64,000 bases of DNA, from assembly GCA_000783305.1 (NCBI GenBank), contig JROE01000007.1:186001-250000 (forward strand), read 5' to 3'. Origin of the DNA: Sphingobacteriaceae bacterium DW12. Lineage in GTDB: Bacteria > Bacteroidota > Bacteroidia > Sphingobacteriales > Sphingobacteriaceae. Made by a program: the position numbers and the translations under genes. Positions 1 through 10,112 of the stretch are shown here, piece by piece (the first letter of the stretch is position 1; every line of letters starts with the position of its first letter). The notes beneath the pieces are model-generated. The model did not search any database. It worked only from the letters and a program-made list of their open reading frames with translations, and was not told the origin of the DNA.

Positions 1-1
1 G

Positions 2-1456
2 TGGGTACCTGTCAATAGAGATATGGAAGTGGCTCCTGTAGACGGTTCGGATATCATCTCGACAATAGATGTCAATATGCAGGATATGGCACAACGAGCG
101 CTAGAAAAGCAATTGCAGGTTGTAGATGCAGATAATGGATGTGTGATATTGATGGAGGTGAAGACTGGTGAAGTAAGGGCGGTAGCCAATTTTACCAGAG
201 ATGAACACGGAGTATTTAGGGAGAAGTTTAATTATGCTATTGCACAATCCGCAGAGCCTGGATCTACATTTAAACTGGCATCCTATCTAGCACTGATCGA
301 TGATGGTAAGATAGATTCGTCTACCACGGTAGATGTAGGGAACGGAACGTATAAAGTCCCGGGGCATACCATCAAAGATTCGCACGCCCCGCGTAAATCG
401 ATTATGTCGGCAAAGTATGCGTTTGAGCAATCTTCCAATGTGGCCATTACCAAGTTGGTGAATACGCATTACAAAGATAATCCAGCGAGGTTTACCTCGA
501 AATTATTAGATATGGGATTAGGAAAACCTTTGGGTCTCCAAATTCCAGGGGAAGGCAATCCGGTAATCAAGACTCCTAAAGCGACATCATGGAGCAAATT
601 GTCATTGGTGCAAATGGCGTATGGGTATGAATTGTTAATGACTCCTTTGCAAACACTGACTTTGTATAATGCTGTTGCTAACAACGGAAAGATGATCGCA
701 CCTCTTTTTGTTAAGGAGATACGTCATTTAGGTAATACGGTTGAGAAATTTGATGCGCGTGTGATAAAGGAGAAAATAGCGTCTGATCATGCGATTTCCG
801 AATTGAGGGGTATGATGGAGAGTACGATGATAGAAGGGACGGGTAAATCCTTGCGAAATCCGTTGTATACTTCCGCGGGAAAGACGGGAACTGCCCAAAT
901 CGCGGATGGTGCTCGGGGATATAGCCAGCGTAAATATCAATCTTCTTTTGCAGGGTATTTTCCCGCTGAAAATCCAAAGTATTCCATCATTGTAGTGATT
1001 CGTAATCCACGAAAGGGATACTATGGGGCATCGACGGCAGGTCCCGTATTTAAAGAGTTAGCGGATATGGTTTTTGCAAATGATCTCTCTATGCATGGTA
1101 CGTTTGCTTCGAAAAAGGTGATTCCGGCAGGGGAGAAGATGCCGCTTACGCTGAGAGGTTCAAGAGAGGCATCGATGAAAGTATATGAAGGCTTAGGTAT
1201 TAAATCATTTGATTGGAATGCGGCAGCTCAAGGTGTAGTAGATACTTCGAGACGTGGGATTCCTTTTACTGATGTTCAGATAAAAGAAGGTGTTGTGCCA
1301 GATGTGAAGGGAATGGGGTTGATGGATGCGCTTTATACAATGGAAAATGCGGGCTTTAAGGCCTACATTTCAGGTAAAGGCAAGGTCGTCGAGCAATCCT
1401 TAGTCCCAGGTTCCAAACTGAAGTATGGAACTCAAGTAGCAATAGTGTTGAATTAA
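2..1456 (+). CDS. ftsI: Penicillin-binding protein transpeptidase with C-terminal PASTA domain (FtsI/PBP3-like), 5' truncated by window
   Basis: D,D-transpeptidase that cross-links septal peptidoglycan on the periplasmic side of the inner membrane. The frame is open from base 2, so the N-terminal membrane anchor and dimerisation domain lie outside the window. Counted from the in-frame Met at base 23, the three active-site motifs are visible: STFK with the nucleophile Ser81, SSN at 137-139 and KTGT at 287-290. The last 65 or so residues form one PASTA domain (VPDVKGMGLMDAL onward). It lies 10 bp upstream of murE, the place of ftsI/spoVD in dcw clusters. FtsI is preferred over an elongation PBP2 because of this context and the PASTA domain. 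Confidence 0.93.
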   Translation, partial: WVPVNRDMEVAPVDGSDIISTIDVNMQDMAQRALEKQLQVVDADNGCVILMEVKTGEVRAVANFTRDEHGVFREKFNYAIAQSAEPGSTFKLASYLALIDDGKIDSSTTVDVGNGTYKVPGHTIKDSHAPRKSIMSAKYAFEQSSNVAITKLVNTHYKDNPARFTSKLLDMGLGKPLGLQIPGEGNPVIKTPKATSWSKLSLVQMAYGYELLMTPLQTLTLYNAVANNGKMIAPLFVKEIRHLGNTVEKFDARVIKEKIASDHAISELRGMMESTMIEGTGKSLRNPLYTSAGKTGTAQIADGARGYSQRKYQSSFAGYFPAENPKYSIIVVIRNPRKGYYGASTAGPVFKELADMVFANDLSMHGTFASKKVIPAGEKMPLTLRGSREASMKVYEGLGIKSFDWNAAAQGVVDTSRRGIPFTDVQIKEGVVPDVKGMGLMDALYTMENAGFKAYISGKGKVVEQSLVPGSKLKYGTQVAIVLN

Positions 1457-1466
1457 AGAAAAAGCA

Positions 1467-2924
1467 ATGAAGAAACTCAAAGACATATTACATGCTATTC
1501 CTGTACAGGAGGTAGTGGGTCAGCTTGATGTTGAGGTGATTTCATTGTGCTTTGATTCGCGTTTGGCAGTAGAAGGCAGTCTTTTCGTTGCCATAAAAGG
1601 GGTACATACCGACGGTCATTTGTTTTTGGACAAAGCAGTCAAGCTAGGGTGCAGGCTAGTGATGGTAGAGGTGATTCCAGACGTAAAAATTGATGGCGTG
1701 ACTTATATTATGGTTGCTGATACGGCCTATGCCTTAGGTATTGCAGCCAGTAATTTTTATGATAATCCTTCAGCAGATTTGAAGTTGGTGGGGGTGACTG
1801 GTACAAATGGAAAGACAACAATTGCGACTTTGCTATTCAATCTTTTTGATAGATTGGGTTATCACGTGGGTTTGTTGTCTACTGTTCAAAATCAGATTGG
1901 TGATCGGATAATTCCTGCGACCCATACCACCCCAGATCCTATTGCGTTAAATAGGCTTTTGCGCGAGATGGTCGACGAGGGGTGTGACTATTGTTTTATG
2001 GAGGTGAGCTCGCATGCAGTTGTACAACAACGAATTGCAGGATTGCGATTTGCGGGAGGGATTTTTAGTAATATCACGCATGACCACCTCGATTTCCACC
2101 TAACATTTGATAATTATATAAAGGCGAAGAAGAAGTTCTTTGACGATTTAGATCGTTATGCGTTTGCATTGACAAACGCTGATGAAAAGAACGGAGCGGT
2201 GATGTTGCAAAATACTTTTGCGCATAAAAAGAATTATGGACTTAGAAGCAATGCTGATTTTAAGGCAAAGGTTATTGAAAGCCACTTCGATGGAATGTTG
2301 CTGAATATTGATGGGCATGAAGTGTGGGTGAAACTTGTCGGTGGATTTAATGCTTCTAATATTATGGCCGTGTATGGTGCTGCCATCCTTTTGGAGCAAG
2401 AGACAATGAAGGTGTTGACCGCGTTAAGTCAGATATCAGGTGCTGAGGGTCGTTTCGAGGTTATAAAGGCTGAAAATGGAATTATCGGAATCGTGGATTA
2501 TGCACATACTCCTGATGCCGTAGAAAATGTGTTGAGTACAATTCAGCACTTGCGCCAGAAAGGCCAACATATCATTACAGTGTTGGGTTGTGGAGGAGAT
2601 CGGGATAAAACAAAAAGACCTGAAATGGCTGCAGTTGCAGCCAAGATGAGCGATAAAGTCGTCATCACATCTGATAATCCGAGAACAGAGAATCCCTTGC
2701 AGATTATAAAAGACATGGAAGGTGGTGTGCCGGCAGATAAAAAGAAGAATGTCTTTTCTATAACAGATAGAAGGGAGGCAATACGTGCGGCCTGCCACTT
2801 GGCACAATCAGGGGATATCGTGCTGATTGCAGGTAAAGGGCATGAAAAATATCAAGATGTAAATGGCGTGAAAAACCATTTCGACGACAAGGAAGAATTG
2901 GAGAAAACCTTTAACGAACAATAA
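1467..2924 (+). CDS. murE: UDP-N-acetylmuramoyl-tripeptide synthetase, meso-diaminopimelate-adding ligase
   Basis: Cytoplasmic Mur ligase that adds the third stem-peptide residue to UDP-MurNAc-L-Ala-D-Glu using ATP. The 485-residue length is normal for the family. The P-loop GTNGKTT is at 112-118, the central-domain region around [10 protein letters not shown] near 217-226 contains the lysine expected to be carbamylated, and DNPR is at 403-406. In characterised MurE enzymes DNPR marks meso-diaminopimelate specificity rather than lysine, so the peptidoglycan is inferred to be DAP-type. It sits 10 bp after the PBP and 7 bp before mraY within one transcription unit. Confidence 0.97.
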   Translation: MKKLKDILHAIPVQEVVGQLDVEVISLCFDSRLAVEGSLFVAIKGVHTDGHLFLDKAVKLGCRLVMVEVIPDVKIDGVTYIMVADTAYALGIAASNFYDNPSADLKLVGVTGTNGKTTIATLLFNLFDRLGYHVGLLSTVQNQIGDRIIPATHTTPDPIALNRLLREMVDEGCDYCFMEVSSHAVVQQRIAGLRFAGGIFSNITHDHLDFHLTFDNYIKAKKKFFDDLDRYAFALTNADEKNGAVMLQNTFAHKKNYGLRSNADFKAKVIESHFDGMLLNIDGHEVWVKLVGGFNASNIMAVYGAAILLEQETMKVLTALSQISGAEGRFEVIKAENGIIGIVDYAHTPDAVENVLSTIQHLRQKGQHIITVLGCGGDRDKTKRPEMAAVAAKMSDKVVITSDNPRTENPLQIIKDMEGGVPADKKKNVFSITDRREAIRAACHLAQSGDIVLIAGKGHEKYQDVNGVKNHFDDKEELEKTFNEQ

Positions 2925-2931
2925 AGAAGAG

Positions 2932-4176
2932 ATGCTATATTACTTATTTACATGGCTAAATGAACATGTCCACATTCCAGGGGCAGGATTGTTTCAATAT
3001 ATCTCCTTCCGTACGGCAATGGCGGTTATCGTGTCTCTGATTATTACGACAGTATACGGTAGTCGCTTGATCAAGATGTTGCATGACAAACAGGTGGGTG
3101 AGACAATTCGCGATCTGGGATTAGAAGGGGAAAAGAAAAAACAAGGCACGCCAACTATGGGGGGGCTTATTATTATTGCTGGGATCCTGATTCCTACATT
3201 ACTGTTTGCCAAATTGGATAATATATATATCATTCTGATGATAGTAACCACGCTGTGGATGGGGGCTATCGGTTTTTTGGATGATTATATCAAAGTGTTT
3301 AAGAAGAATAAGGAGGGGTTGCAAGGTAAGTTTAAGGTAATTGGTCAGATTGGACTCGGCATCTTTATCGCTGTTACCATGTATTTTCATCCAGAAATCG
3401 TTGTCAGGCAGCAAGTGGCTCATCCTAGTTCGTTAAAACCTGTTGAAGTATCGATCAACAGCCAGACGGGTGAAAAATACTATACTGAAAATGTCAAGTC
3501 CAGTAAAACGAATATTCCTCTGTATAAGAACAATGAATTTGACTATGCCAAAGTGCTTACAATGTTTGGATTGAAGGGCGATATGATCACGTTTATGGTT
3601 TTTCTGGTAATGGTGGTTATCATCGTGACCGCTGTATCCAATGGTGCTAATATTACAGATGGTATTGACGGACTGGCTGCGGGAACATCGACAATCATAG
3701 GTATCACCTTAGCAATTCTGGCGTATGTCTCTGGTAACGTCATTTTTTCGGACTATTTGAACATAATGTATATTCCCAATTCTGGCGAGCTGGTCATTTT
3801 CGCAGGTGCATTCATTGGAGCCTGTACCGGATTTCTATGGTATAATGCATATCCTGCTCAGGTGTTTATGGGTGATACGGGTAGTTTGACCATAGGGGGA
3901 ATTATTGCAGCATTTGCAATTTTGATTAGGAAGGAGCTCTTGATACCTGTATTGTGTGGCGTGTTCCTTTTAGAAAATGTATCGGTTATCATGCAAGTGA
4001 GTTATTTCAAATATACAAAGAAGAAGTATGGTGAAGGAAGACGTATTTTTTTGATGTCTCCCCTGCATCATCATTACCAAAAGAAGGGATATCATGAAGC
4101 TAAGATTGTCACGCGATTTGTTATCGTGGGGGTGATATTGGCAATTTTGACAATTGTTACGCTTAAAGTAAGATAA
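2932..4176 (+). CDS. mraY: Phospho-N-acetylmuramoyl-pentapeptide transferase
   Basis: Polytopic inner-membrane enzyme that transfers phospho-MurNAc-pentapeptide to undecaprenyl phosphate, giving lipid I. Family motifs are clear: DDYIK at 117-121, an [11 protein letters not shown] loop in the middle, FMGDTGSL later, and a histidine cluster (SPLHHHYQ) close to the C-terminus. About ten hydrophobic segments are spread along 414 residues. The protein is longer than the roughly 360 residues of E. coli MraY because of a hydrophilic insertion near residues 160-205, between membrane segments; from memory such an insertion is usual in Bacteroidota MraY. The murD start follows 2 bp after the stop. Confidence 0.97.
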   Translation: MLYYLFTWLNEHVHIPGAGLFQYISFRTAMAVIVSLIITTVYGSRLIKMLHDKQVGETIRDLGLEGEKKKQGTPTMGGLIIIAGILIPTLLFAKLDNIYIILMIVTTLWMGAIGFLDDYIKVFKKNKEGLQGKFKVIGQIGLGIFIAVTMYFHPEIVVRQQVAHPSSLKPVEVSINSQTGEKYYTENVKSSKTNIPLYKNNEFDYAKVLTMFGLKGDMITFMVFLVMVVIIVTAVSNGANITDGIDGLAAGTSTIIGITLAILAYVSGNVIFSDYLNIMYIPNSGELVIFAGAFIGACTGFLWYNAYPAQVFMGDTGSLTIGGIIAAFAILIRKELLIPVLCGVFLLENVSVIMQVSYFKYTKKKYGEGRRIFLMSPLHHHYQKKGYHEAKIVTRFVIVGVILAILTIVTLKVR

Positions 4177-4178
4177 GA

Positions 4179-5552
4179 ATGGGAAATATCTCAAATATAT
4201 ATTACCCTCAAAGTGGAAAACTGATTGTCCTTGGTGCCGGAGAAAGCGGCGTGGGCGCTGCTATTCTGGCTAAGGATAAGGGTTTTGATGTATTGGTGTC
4301 AGACAAAGGAGCGATTACTGAGAAATATCTTCTGGCGTTGGAGAGGGAGGGTATAAGATACGAGTCTGGTCAACATAGCGAGGTCGAAATACTGGGGGCT
4401 GATTTAGTTGTAAAGAGTCCTGGAATTCCAGAAAATGCACCTTTGATAAGGACTTTGAAAGCTAAGGGTATCCCTGTTATTGCAGAGATTGAGTTTGCCG
4501 CTCAATATACGGACGCAAAACTATACTGTATAACAGGTTCAAATGGTAAGTCTACAACTACTATGTTGACGTATTATATGTTGCAAAAGGGAGGGGTAAA
4601 TGTAGGGTTGGCCGGAAATATAGGGAAGAGTTTTGCGCTACAGGTGGCACGCGAAGATTTTGATGCTTACGTGCTAGAGATTTCGAGCTTTATGTTGGAT
4701 GATATGTTCCACTTTCGGGCAGATGTAGCTGTCATCCTAAATATTACACCCGATCATTTGGATCGCTATGATCACAAGATGGACAATTATGTGGATTCTA
4801 AGTTTAGAATGGTTCGCAATCAGACAGCCCGCGACTATTTTATATACTGTCTTGATGACGAAGAAACAGTTAAAGGTCTAAAGAGACATCATACTCCAGC
4901 TATTGCCCTGCCCATTACGCAGGAGCAAATCGTAGAGAATGGAGCTTATTTGGACGGAGATAAAAATATTATAATCAATACCTCAAAAGGAGAACAATTT
5001 ATTATGAATACAGAAGATTTGTCATTACAGGGCAAGCACAATGTGTATAACAACATGGCGGCAGGATTAGTAGCAAAAGTACAGGAATTGAGGAATCGCT
5101 CCATGCAAGAAAGCATGAGTTCATATGTGAATATTCCGCATCGGTTGGAACATGTAGCTTGTATCGGTGGTGTAAATTATATTAACGACTCCAAAGCGAC
5201 AAACGTGAATTCTGTATGGTACGCGTTGGAAAGTTTTTCTCCTCAAATCGTCTTGATTATGGGTGGGGTTGATAAAGGAAATGATTACGAGATGTTGCGG
5301 GATCTAGTGAAGTCAAAGGTCCGTGCTGTCATTTGTATTGGAAAAGATAATACGCGCATCCATGAATCTTTTGAAGATGATACTGATGTGATCGTCAATA
5401 GTTCATCTATGCGAGATGCAGTAGAGATTGCGTCGCACTTGGCACAAAAAGGAGATACGGTGTTATTGTCACCTGCGTGCGCAAGTTTTGACTGGTTTAA
5501 AAATTATGAAGAACGGGGAGATAAATTCAAGGAAGCGGTAATGGCCTTGTAA
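4179..5552 (+). CDS. murD: UDP-N-acetylmuramoyl-L-alanine--D-glutamate ligase
   Basis: Cytoplasmic ATP-dependent Mur ligase that adds D-glutamate to UDP-MurNAc-L-Ala. The 457 residues show the expected three-domain order: an N-terminal Rossmann-like domain (VLGAGESGVGAA near 18-28), a central ATPase domain with P-loop GSNGKST at 120-126 and the NITPDHLDRY segment, and a C-terminal ligase domain containing INDSKATN and LSPACASFD. It begins 2 bp after mraY and ends 9 bp before ftsW, which suggests co-translation within the dcw operon. It is told apart from murE, murC and murF by position and by these MurD-type segments. Confidence 0.97.
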   Translation: MGNISNIYYPQSGKLIVLGAGESGVGAAILAKDKGFDVLVSDKGAITEKYLLALEREGIRYESGQHSEVEILGADLVVKSPGIPENAPLIRTLKAKGIPVIAEIEFAAQYTDAKLYCITGSNGKSTTTMLTYYMLQKGGVNVGLAGNIGKSFALQVAREDFDAYVLEISSFMLDDMFHFRADVAVILNITPDHLDRYDHKMDNYVDSKFRMVRNQTARDYFIYCLDDEETVKGLKRHHTPAIALPITQEQIVENGAYLDGDKNIIINTSKGEQFIMNTEDLSLQGKHNVYNNMAAGLVAKVQELRNRSMQESMSSYVNIPHRLEHVACIGGVNYINDSKATNVNSVWYALESFSPQIVLIMGGVDKGNDYEMLRDLVKSKVRAVICIGKDNTRIHESFEDDTDVIVNSSSMRDAVEIASHLAQKGDTVLLSPACASFDWFKNYEERGDKFKEAVMAL

Positions 5553-5561
5553 CGAGTAGGC

Positions 5562-6788
5562 GTGTCAACATTAAAACAAAAGTGGAATATGGAACAACTA
5601 TTTTCTAAGGCAAAAGGCGATCGCTGGATCTGGATAATAGTCATCATCTTGTCGGGGTGGTCGCTATTGGCTGTATACAGTTCGGTCGGAACTTTGGCAT
5701 ACAAGGAAGGTAAAGGAACGGAAATGTACCTGTTGAAGCATTTTTCCATCATTGCCATAGGTTTTATTTTAATGTATGTTTCCCATAAGGTCGACTATCG
5801 ATATTACGCAGGAATATCCAAAATGCTGATGATTGTGACGATACCATTATTGTTGTATACGTTGCTCTTTGGAAGTAAGGTAAATGACGCGAGTCGTTGG
5901 GTGACAATTCCGGTGATTAATCAAACCTTCCAAACTTCGGATTTGGCAAAATTGGCTCTGATTACTTTTTTAGCACGCATGCTCTCCCGTAAACAAGAGG
6001 AGATTAAAGACGTGAAGAAGTCATTTGTGCCAATAATGGGATCGGTGTGTGTGATTTTTGTGTTGATTGCTCTTGCCAATCTTTCAACAGCATTGATGCT
6101 CTTTGGTGTAAGTATTTTGTTGTTGCTCATTGGTAGGATAAGCTTTAAACAAATTGCGGTCGTCAGCATGGGCGTGGGATTTCTGTTGTTACTAGTAATT
6201 TCATTTGGACCTCGGCGTGCGACCTACTATAGTCGAATCAAGTCCTATTTTAAGACAGAGGAAGTCCATCCTACAGAGAAGGTGTCATTTCAAGATGATA
6301 AAAATTATCAGGCAAACAACGCTAAAATAGCAATTGCTACAGGTGGTGTTTTTGGAAAAGGGCCGGGAAATAGTATGCAACGTAACGTACTCCCGCACCC
6401 ATATTCGGATTTTATTTTTGCAATTATCATCGAGGAGTACGGGACTATAGGAGGAGTAATCCTGTTGGTATTATATATTGTTTTGATGTATCGATGTATT
6501 CGTATTGTAACGATGAGCCCACGTGCATTTGGGGCTTTTTTGGCGGCGGGGTTAGGTTTTAGCTTAACAATACAGGCGTTGGCAAATATGGCTGTTGCTG
6601 TGGGATTGGGTCCGGTAACAGGGGTGCCATTGCCATTGGTGAGTATGGGAGGGACCTCCATCTTATTCACGAGTGTCGCACTGGGGATTATATTGAGCGT
6701 TAGTCGGAATATTGAAGAATTAAAAGGTAAACAGGAGCTTGAGGAAACACCGAAGCCTAAGAAGGTAGTGGTCGGGACATTGGCTTAA
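5562..6788 (+). CDS. ftsW: FtsW/RodA/SpoVE family lipid II polymerase/division protein
   Basis: SEDS-family integral membrane glycan polymerase that works with the septal PBP encoded upstream. The 408-residue protein has about ten hydrophobic helices, the SEDS loop with ATGGVFGKGPGNS, and the late SMGGTSILFTS segment. The first in-frame start is GTG at 5562 (MSTLKQKWNMEQ). The ATG at 5589 is an alternative and would remove only nine residues ahead of the first membrane helix; no good ribosome site separates the two. FtsW is chosen over RodA because the gene lies between murD and murG. Confidence 0.94.
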   Translation: MSTLKQKWNMEQLFSKAKGDRWIWIIVIILSGWSLLAVYSSVGTLAYKEGKGTEMYLLKHFSIIAIGFILMYVSHKVDYRYYAGISKMLMIVTIPLLLYTLLFGSKVNDASRWVTIPVINQTFQTSDLAKLALITFLARMLSRKQEEIKDVKKSFVPIMGSVCVIFVLIALANLSTALMLFGVSILLLLIGRISFKQIAVVSMGVGFLLLLVISFGPRRATYYSRIKSYFKTEEVHPTEKVSFQDDKNYQANNAKIAIATGGVFGKGPGNSMQRNVLPHPYSDFIFAIIIEEYGTIGGVILLVLYIVLMYRCIRIVTMSPRAFGAFLAAGLGFSLTIQALANMAVAVGLGPVTGVPLPLVSMGGTSILFTSVALGIILSVSRNIEELKGKQELEETPKPKKVVVGTLA

Positions 6789-6801
6789 AAGTATAAGTAG
6801 C

Positions 6802-7899
6802 ATGGCAAAAAAGGTAATCATCAGTGGTGGCGGTACCGGGGGACATATTTTCCCTGCGATAGCAATAGCTAATGCATTGTTGCGTTTGGACCCTGCTACA
6901 GAAATTTTATTTGTTGGAGCCAATGGTAAAATGGAAATGGAAAAGGTTCCTGCCGCTGGATACCAAATAGAAGGGTTAGATATCGTGGGGATTAATCGGC
7001 AGCAGCTTTGGAAAAATATTACATTGCCCTACAAGCTTTGGAGAAGTATGCGACAGGCGCGCGCGATTATTAAAAAGTTTAATCCTGATGTTGCTGTTGG
7101 TGTAGGTGGATTTGCTTCGGGACCCTTGTTAATGGTGGCGAATCGTCTCGGGATACCCACGTTGCTGCAGGAACAGAACTCGTATGCTGGAGTGACCAAT
7201 AAGAATTTGAGTAGGAAGGCTGCCAAAATATGCGTTGCATTCGAGGGAATGGATCGTTTTTTTCCTGGAGATAAGATTTTATTGACAGGCAATCCTATTA
7301 GAAGGGCATCGGTCGATATCGAGGGAAAGCGGGAGGAGGCCTTACATGCATTTGGACTTGAATCGACGAAAAGAACGATTTTGATCACGGGTGGCAGTCT
7401 TGGGGCGGGGACATTGAATACTTGCGTGAAGAATGGACTGGACTTCCTTGTCTCAAATGATGTCCAAGTTATTTGGCAATGCGGAGGGTATTATCATGCC
7501 AAATTGGAGGATGAGTTAGGGACGATATTGCCATCATCCATTAAGTTGACGGCTTTTTTGCAACGTATGGATTATGCCTATGCTGCGGCGGATTGTATTA
7601 TTGCTCGGGCTGGTGCAGGAACGATTTCCGAACTATGCGTCGTAGGGAAGCCTGTTATTTTGGTTCCATCACCGAATGTGGCCGAAGATCATCAAACTAA
7701 GAATGCCTTGGCCTTGGTCAATAAGAATGCCGCCATCTTGATAAGGGATAGCGAAGCTACCGATACGCTGATCAAGTCTGCTGTGCAATTGCTCAAAGAC
7801 GATAAGAGGCGAGAGGAGTTGAGTGTGAATATTAAAAAGCTTGCATTGCTGGATGCAGATGAGGTTATAGCAAAACATATTGTAGAATTAGCGAAGTAA
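6802..7899 (+). CDS. murG: UDP-GlcNAc:lipid I N-acetylglucosaminyltransferase
   Basis: Peripheral inner-membrane GT-B glycosyltransferase that converts lipid I to lipid II on the cytoplasmic face. The 365-residue protein begins with the family glycine-rich loop GGGTGGH at 9-15. A second loop ITGGSLGA starts the C-terminal Rossmann domain, and the donor-binding region ARAGAGTISEL lies near 272-282. The gene is flanked by ftsW (13 bp) and murC (4 bp), in standard dcw order. The start is ATG, with only an A-rich leader and no obvious Shine-Dalgarno sequence, like most genes here. Confidence 0.97.
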   Translation: MAKKVIISGGGTGGHIFPAIAIANALLRLDPATEILFVGANGKMEMEKVPAAGYQIEGLDIVGINRQQLWKNITLPYKLWRSMRQARAIIKKFNPDVAVGVGGFASGPLLMVANRLGIPTLLQEQNSYAGVTNKNLSRKAAKICVAFEGMDRFFPGDKILLTGNPIRRASVDIEGKREEALHAFGLESTKRTILITGGSLGAGTLNTCVKNGLDFLVSNDVQVIWQCGGYYHAKLEDELGTILPSSIKLTAFLQRMDYAYAAADCIIARAGAGTISELCVVGKPVILVPSPNVAEDHQTKNALALVNKNAAILIRDSEATDTLIKSAVQLLKDDKRREELSVNIKKLALLDADEVIAKHIVELAK

Positions 7900-7903
7900 G
7901 GGT

Positions 7904-9259
7904 ATGAATATAGATAATATAAAAAGGGTTTACCTTATAGGTGTTGGTGGAATTGGGATGAGCGGGCTTGCTCGTTATTTCCATAAACTGGGATGCCTTG
8001 TCGCTGGATACGATAAAACAGAAACTGATTTGACCAAACAACTGGAAGAGGAGGGGATGTCGATAATCTATCGGGATGAGGTAGGTCTTATTCCTCAAGA
8101 ATTCTGTCCAGTGGATGCCGGGACCCTTATCATCTATACGCCTGCTATTCCAAAGGAATTGGCACTAAAGAAGTTCTTTTTGGAGGCTGGACAGGAACTA
8201 TACAAACGGTCACAAGTGCTGGGATTTATTAGTGCTAGTCGATTTACGATTGCGGTAGCTGGCACCCATGGTAAGACTACAACTTCGACCATGATAGCGC
8301 ATGTATTAAAGCATTCGGGGTACGATTGTTCTGCTTTTTTGGGTGGAATCAGTACAAATTATAATAGCAATGTGCTGTTTGGTGACAATAATACCGTAGT
8401 GGTGGAAGCGGATGAATATGATCGTTCGTTTTTGACTTTGCATCCTAATATTGCCATCGTGACGTCTGCAGATGCCGATCATTTGGATATTTATGGAGAT
8501 GAAAGCCATGTGGTAGAATCTTTCTCTCTATTCCTAGAACGTCTAGTAGACGGCGGCACACGAATCGTGAAAGTAGGATTGCCTTTTGAAAGTGAATTAA
8601 AGTATTCAGGAAGTGGAATAGGGGATGTGTACGCTGAAAATATACATGTAAAAGAGGGCGAGTTCTATTTCGATTATGTGCATGCTAATGGTCGCATCAA
8701 CGCGATACATCTAGGAATTCCGGGTATTCATAATGTAGAAAATGCCGTAGCGGCGATTACAGTTGCGCGGCTTTTAGAAATTGAAGATGCTGCTATCATT
8801 GCTGCACTAAGTGCCTTCAAGGGTGTAAAGCGTCGGTTTGAATATATTGTAAAGACGCAGGAGGCGATATATATTGATGACTATGCACATCATCCGGAAG
8901 AGTTACGTGCTTTCCTTTCTTCTATGCGCAAGCTATATCCAGAAAGACAATTAACGGTTGTTTTTCAGCCTCATTTGTATACAAGGACGAGGGATTTTGT
9001 AGCGGGTTTTGCGGAAGTGCTGGCGATGGCGGATGAGCTGTTGTTGATGGAAATATATCCTGCAAGGGAGCTTCCTTTGGAAGGGATTACCTCGTCGTGG
9101 TTGGCTGAAAAAGTGAAGCTAAAAAATAAACGTGTATTAACGCCGCAGGAAGTATTGGAGGTCATTTCATCTGAAAAACCCGAGCTGGTGGTCACTGTAG
9201 GTGCTGGTGATATTGATAGATTGGTCAAACCATTAAAGGAGATAATGAATGCTAGATAG
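7904..9259 (+). CDS. murC: UDP-N-acetylmuramate--L-alanine ligase
   Basis: First Mur ligase of the cytoplasmic pathway; it adds L-alanine to UDP-MurNAc using ATP. The 451-residue protein has the N-terminal GVGGIGMSGLA nucleotide-sugar loop (13-23), the P-loop GTHGKTT at 120-126 and the C-terminal DDYAHHPEE segment. Its last 11 bases overlap the start of ftsQ in another frame, so translational coupling is likely. A murF gene is not part of this cluster and must lie elsewhere. Confidence 0.97.
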   Translation: MNIDNIKRVYLIGVGGIGMSGLARYFHKLGCLVAGYDKTETDLTKQLEEEGMSIIYRDEVGLIPQEFCPVDAGTLIIYTPAIPKELALKKFFLEAGQELYKRSQVLGFISASRFTIAVAGTHGKTTTSTMIAHVLKHSGYDCSAFLGGISTNYNSNVLFGDNNTVVVEADEYDRSFLTLHPNIAIVTSADADHLDIYGDESHVVESFSLFLERLVDGGTRIVKVGLPFESELKYSGSGIGDVYAENIHVKEGEFYFDYVHANGRINAIHLGIPGIHNVENAVAAITVARLLEIEDAAIIAALSAFKGVKRRFEYIVKTQEAIYIDDYAHHPEELRAFLSSMRKLYPERQLTVVFQPHLYTRTRDFVAGFAEVLAMADELLLMEIYPARELPLEGITSSWLAEKVKLKNKRVLTPQEVLEVISSEKPELVVTVGAGDIDRLVKPLKEIMNAR

Positions 9260-10076
9260 GTTGCGTAACATACGATGGGGAGCAGTTTGCTATGCAGTGC
9301 TAGGGCTATTGGCGTTGGTAGGCCTCGGTATGTTAATGTCTCTTATTGGGAAAAAGGATAATACGCAGGTTTGTACGGATCTAAAAGTGATGATTGAGGG
9401 GAAGGAGACTTTTATCGATCAAAATGATATTTCCAAATTGATAGACAAATCATATGGAGCAGTTCGTGGAAAGGAACTGAGCACCATACCAATCCATAGT
9501 ATTGAAGAAAGCTTAGAAAAATTGCCCTATGTTTCTTCTGCTGAAATACATATGGATATGGATGGTGCATTGCAGGTCAAAGTGCGGCAACGAGAGGTAT
9601 TAATGCGTGTGATTAATAGGTCAGGGAAGGATTTTTATGTTGATCCGAATGGATTGAAAATCCCAGTAACCTTAAAGTACGTCCCTCGCGTAATGGTGGC
9701 TACAGGGAATATAGCTGAGGGATACAAGGAGCCCTTAGAGCCTATTTCATCTGCTACGTTGAAAGATTTGCTAGAGGTTGTCAAGTATGTGAACAAAGAT
9801 GAATTATGGGGTAACCAAGTCGTTCAATTGTTTGTCAATACGGATATGGATATCGAATTGATTCCTCGAGTAGGTACTCAAGATTTGATAATTGGTGATG
9901 CGGATTCATTGGATAGCAAGTTTCAGCGATTGAAATTGTTCTACAATGAAATCCTACCAAAGGTAGGCACGGAAGCCTACAATAAAGTAAACGTGAAGTA
10001 TGCGCATCAAATCGTGTGCGAACGAAAAGGGGCTTGGACTATTGACAGTGCGCAAGTCGTTAAAAAATTGCAATAA
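9249..10076 (+). CDS. ftsQ: Cell division protein FtsQ/DivIB
   Basis: Bitopic divisome protein, 275 residues. A short cytoplasmic N-terminus is followed by one membrane helix (about 13-33), then a periplasmic POTRA-type domain (about 40-110, around LPYVSSAEIHMDMDG) and a beta domain (FYVDPNGLKIP). Sequence conservation in this family is low, and the call rests on topology plus position between murC and ftsA. The start overlaps the murC stop by 11 bp. A 36 bp AT-rich spacer precedes ftsA. Confidence 0.9.
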   Translation: MLDRLRNIRWGAVCYAVLGLLALVGLGMLMSLIGKKDNTQVCTDLKVMIEGKETFIDQNDISKLIDKSYGAVRGKELSTIPIHSIEESLEKLPYVSSAEIHMDMDGALQVKVRQREVLMRVINRSGKDFYVDPNGLKIPVTLKYVPRVMVATGNIAEGYKEPLEPISSATLKDLLEVVKYVNKDELWGNQVVQLFVNTDMDIELIPRVGTQDLIIGDADSLDSKFQRLKLFYNEILPKVGTEAYNKVNVKYAHQIVCERKGAWTIDSAQVVKKLQ

Positions 10077-10112
10077 AGGAAATAATAATATACAGCATTA
10101 ATACACAGGAAT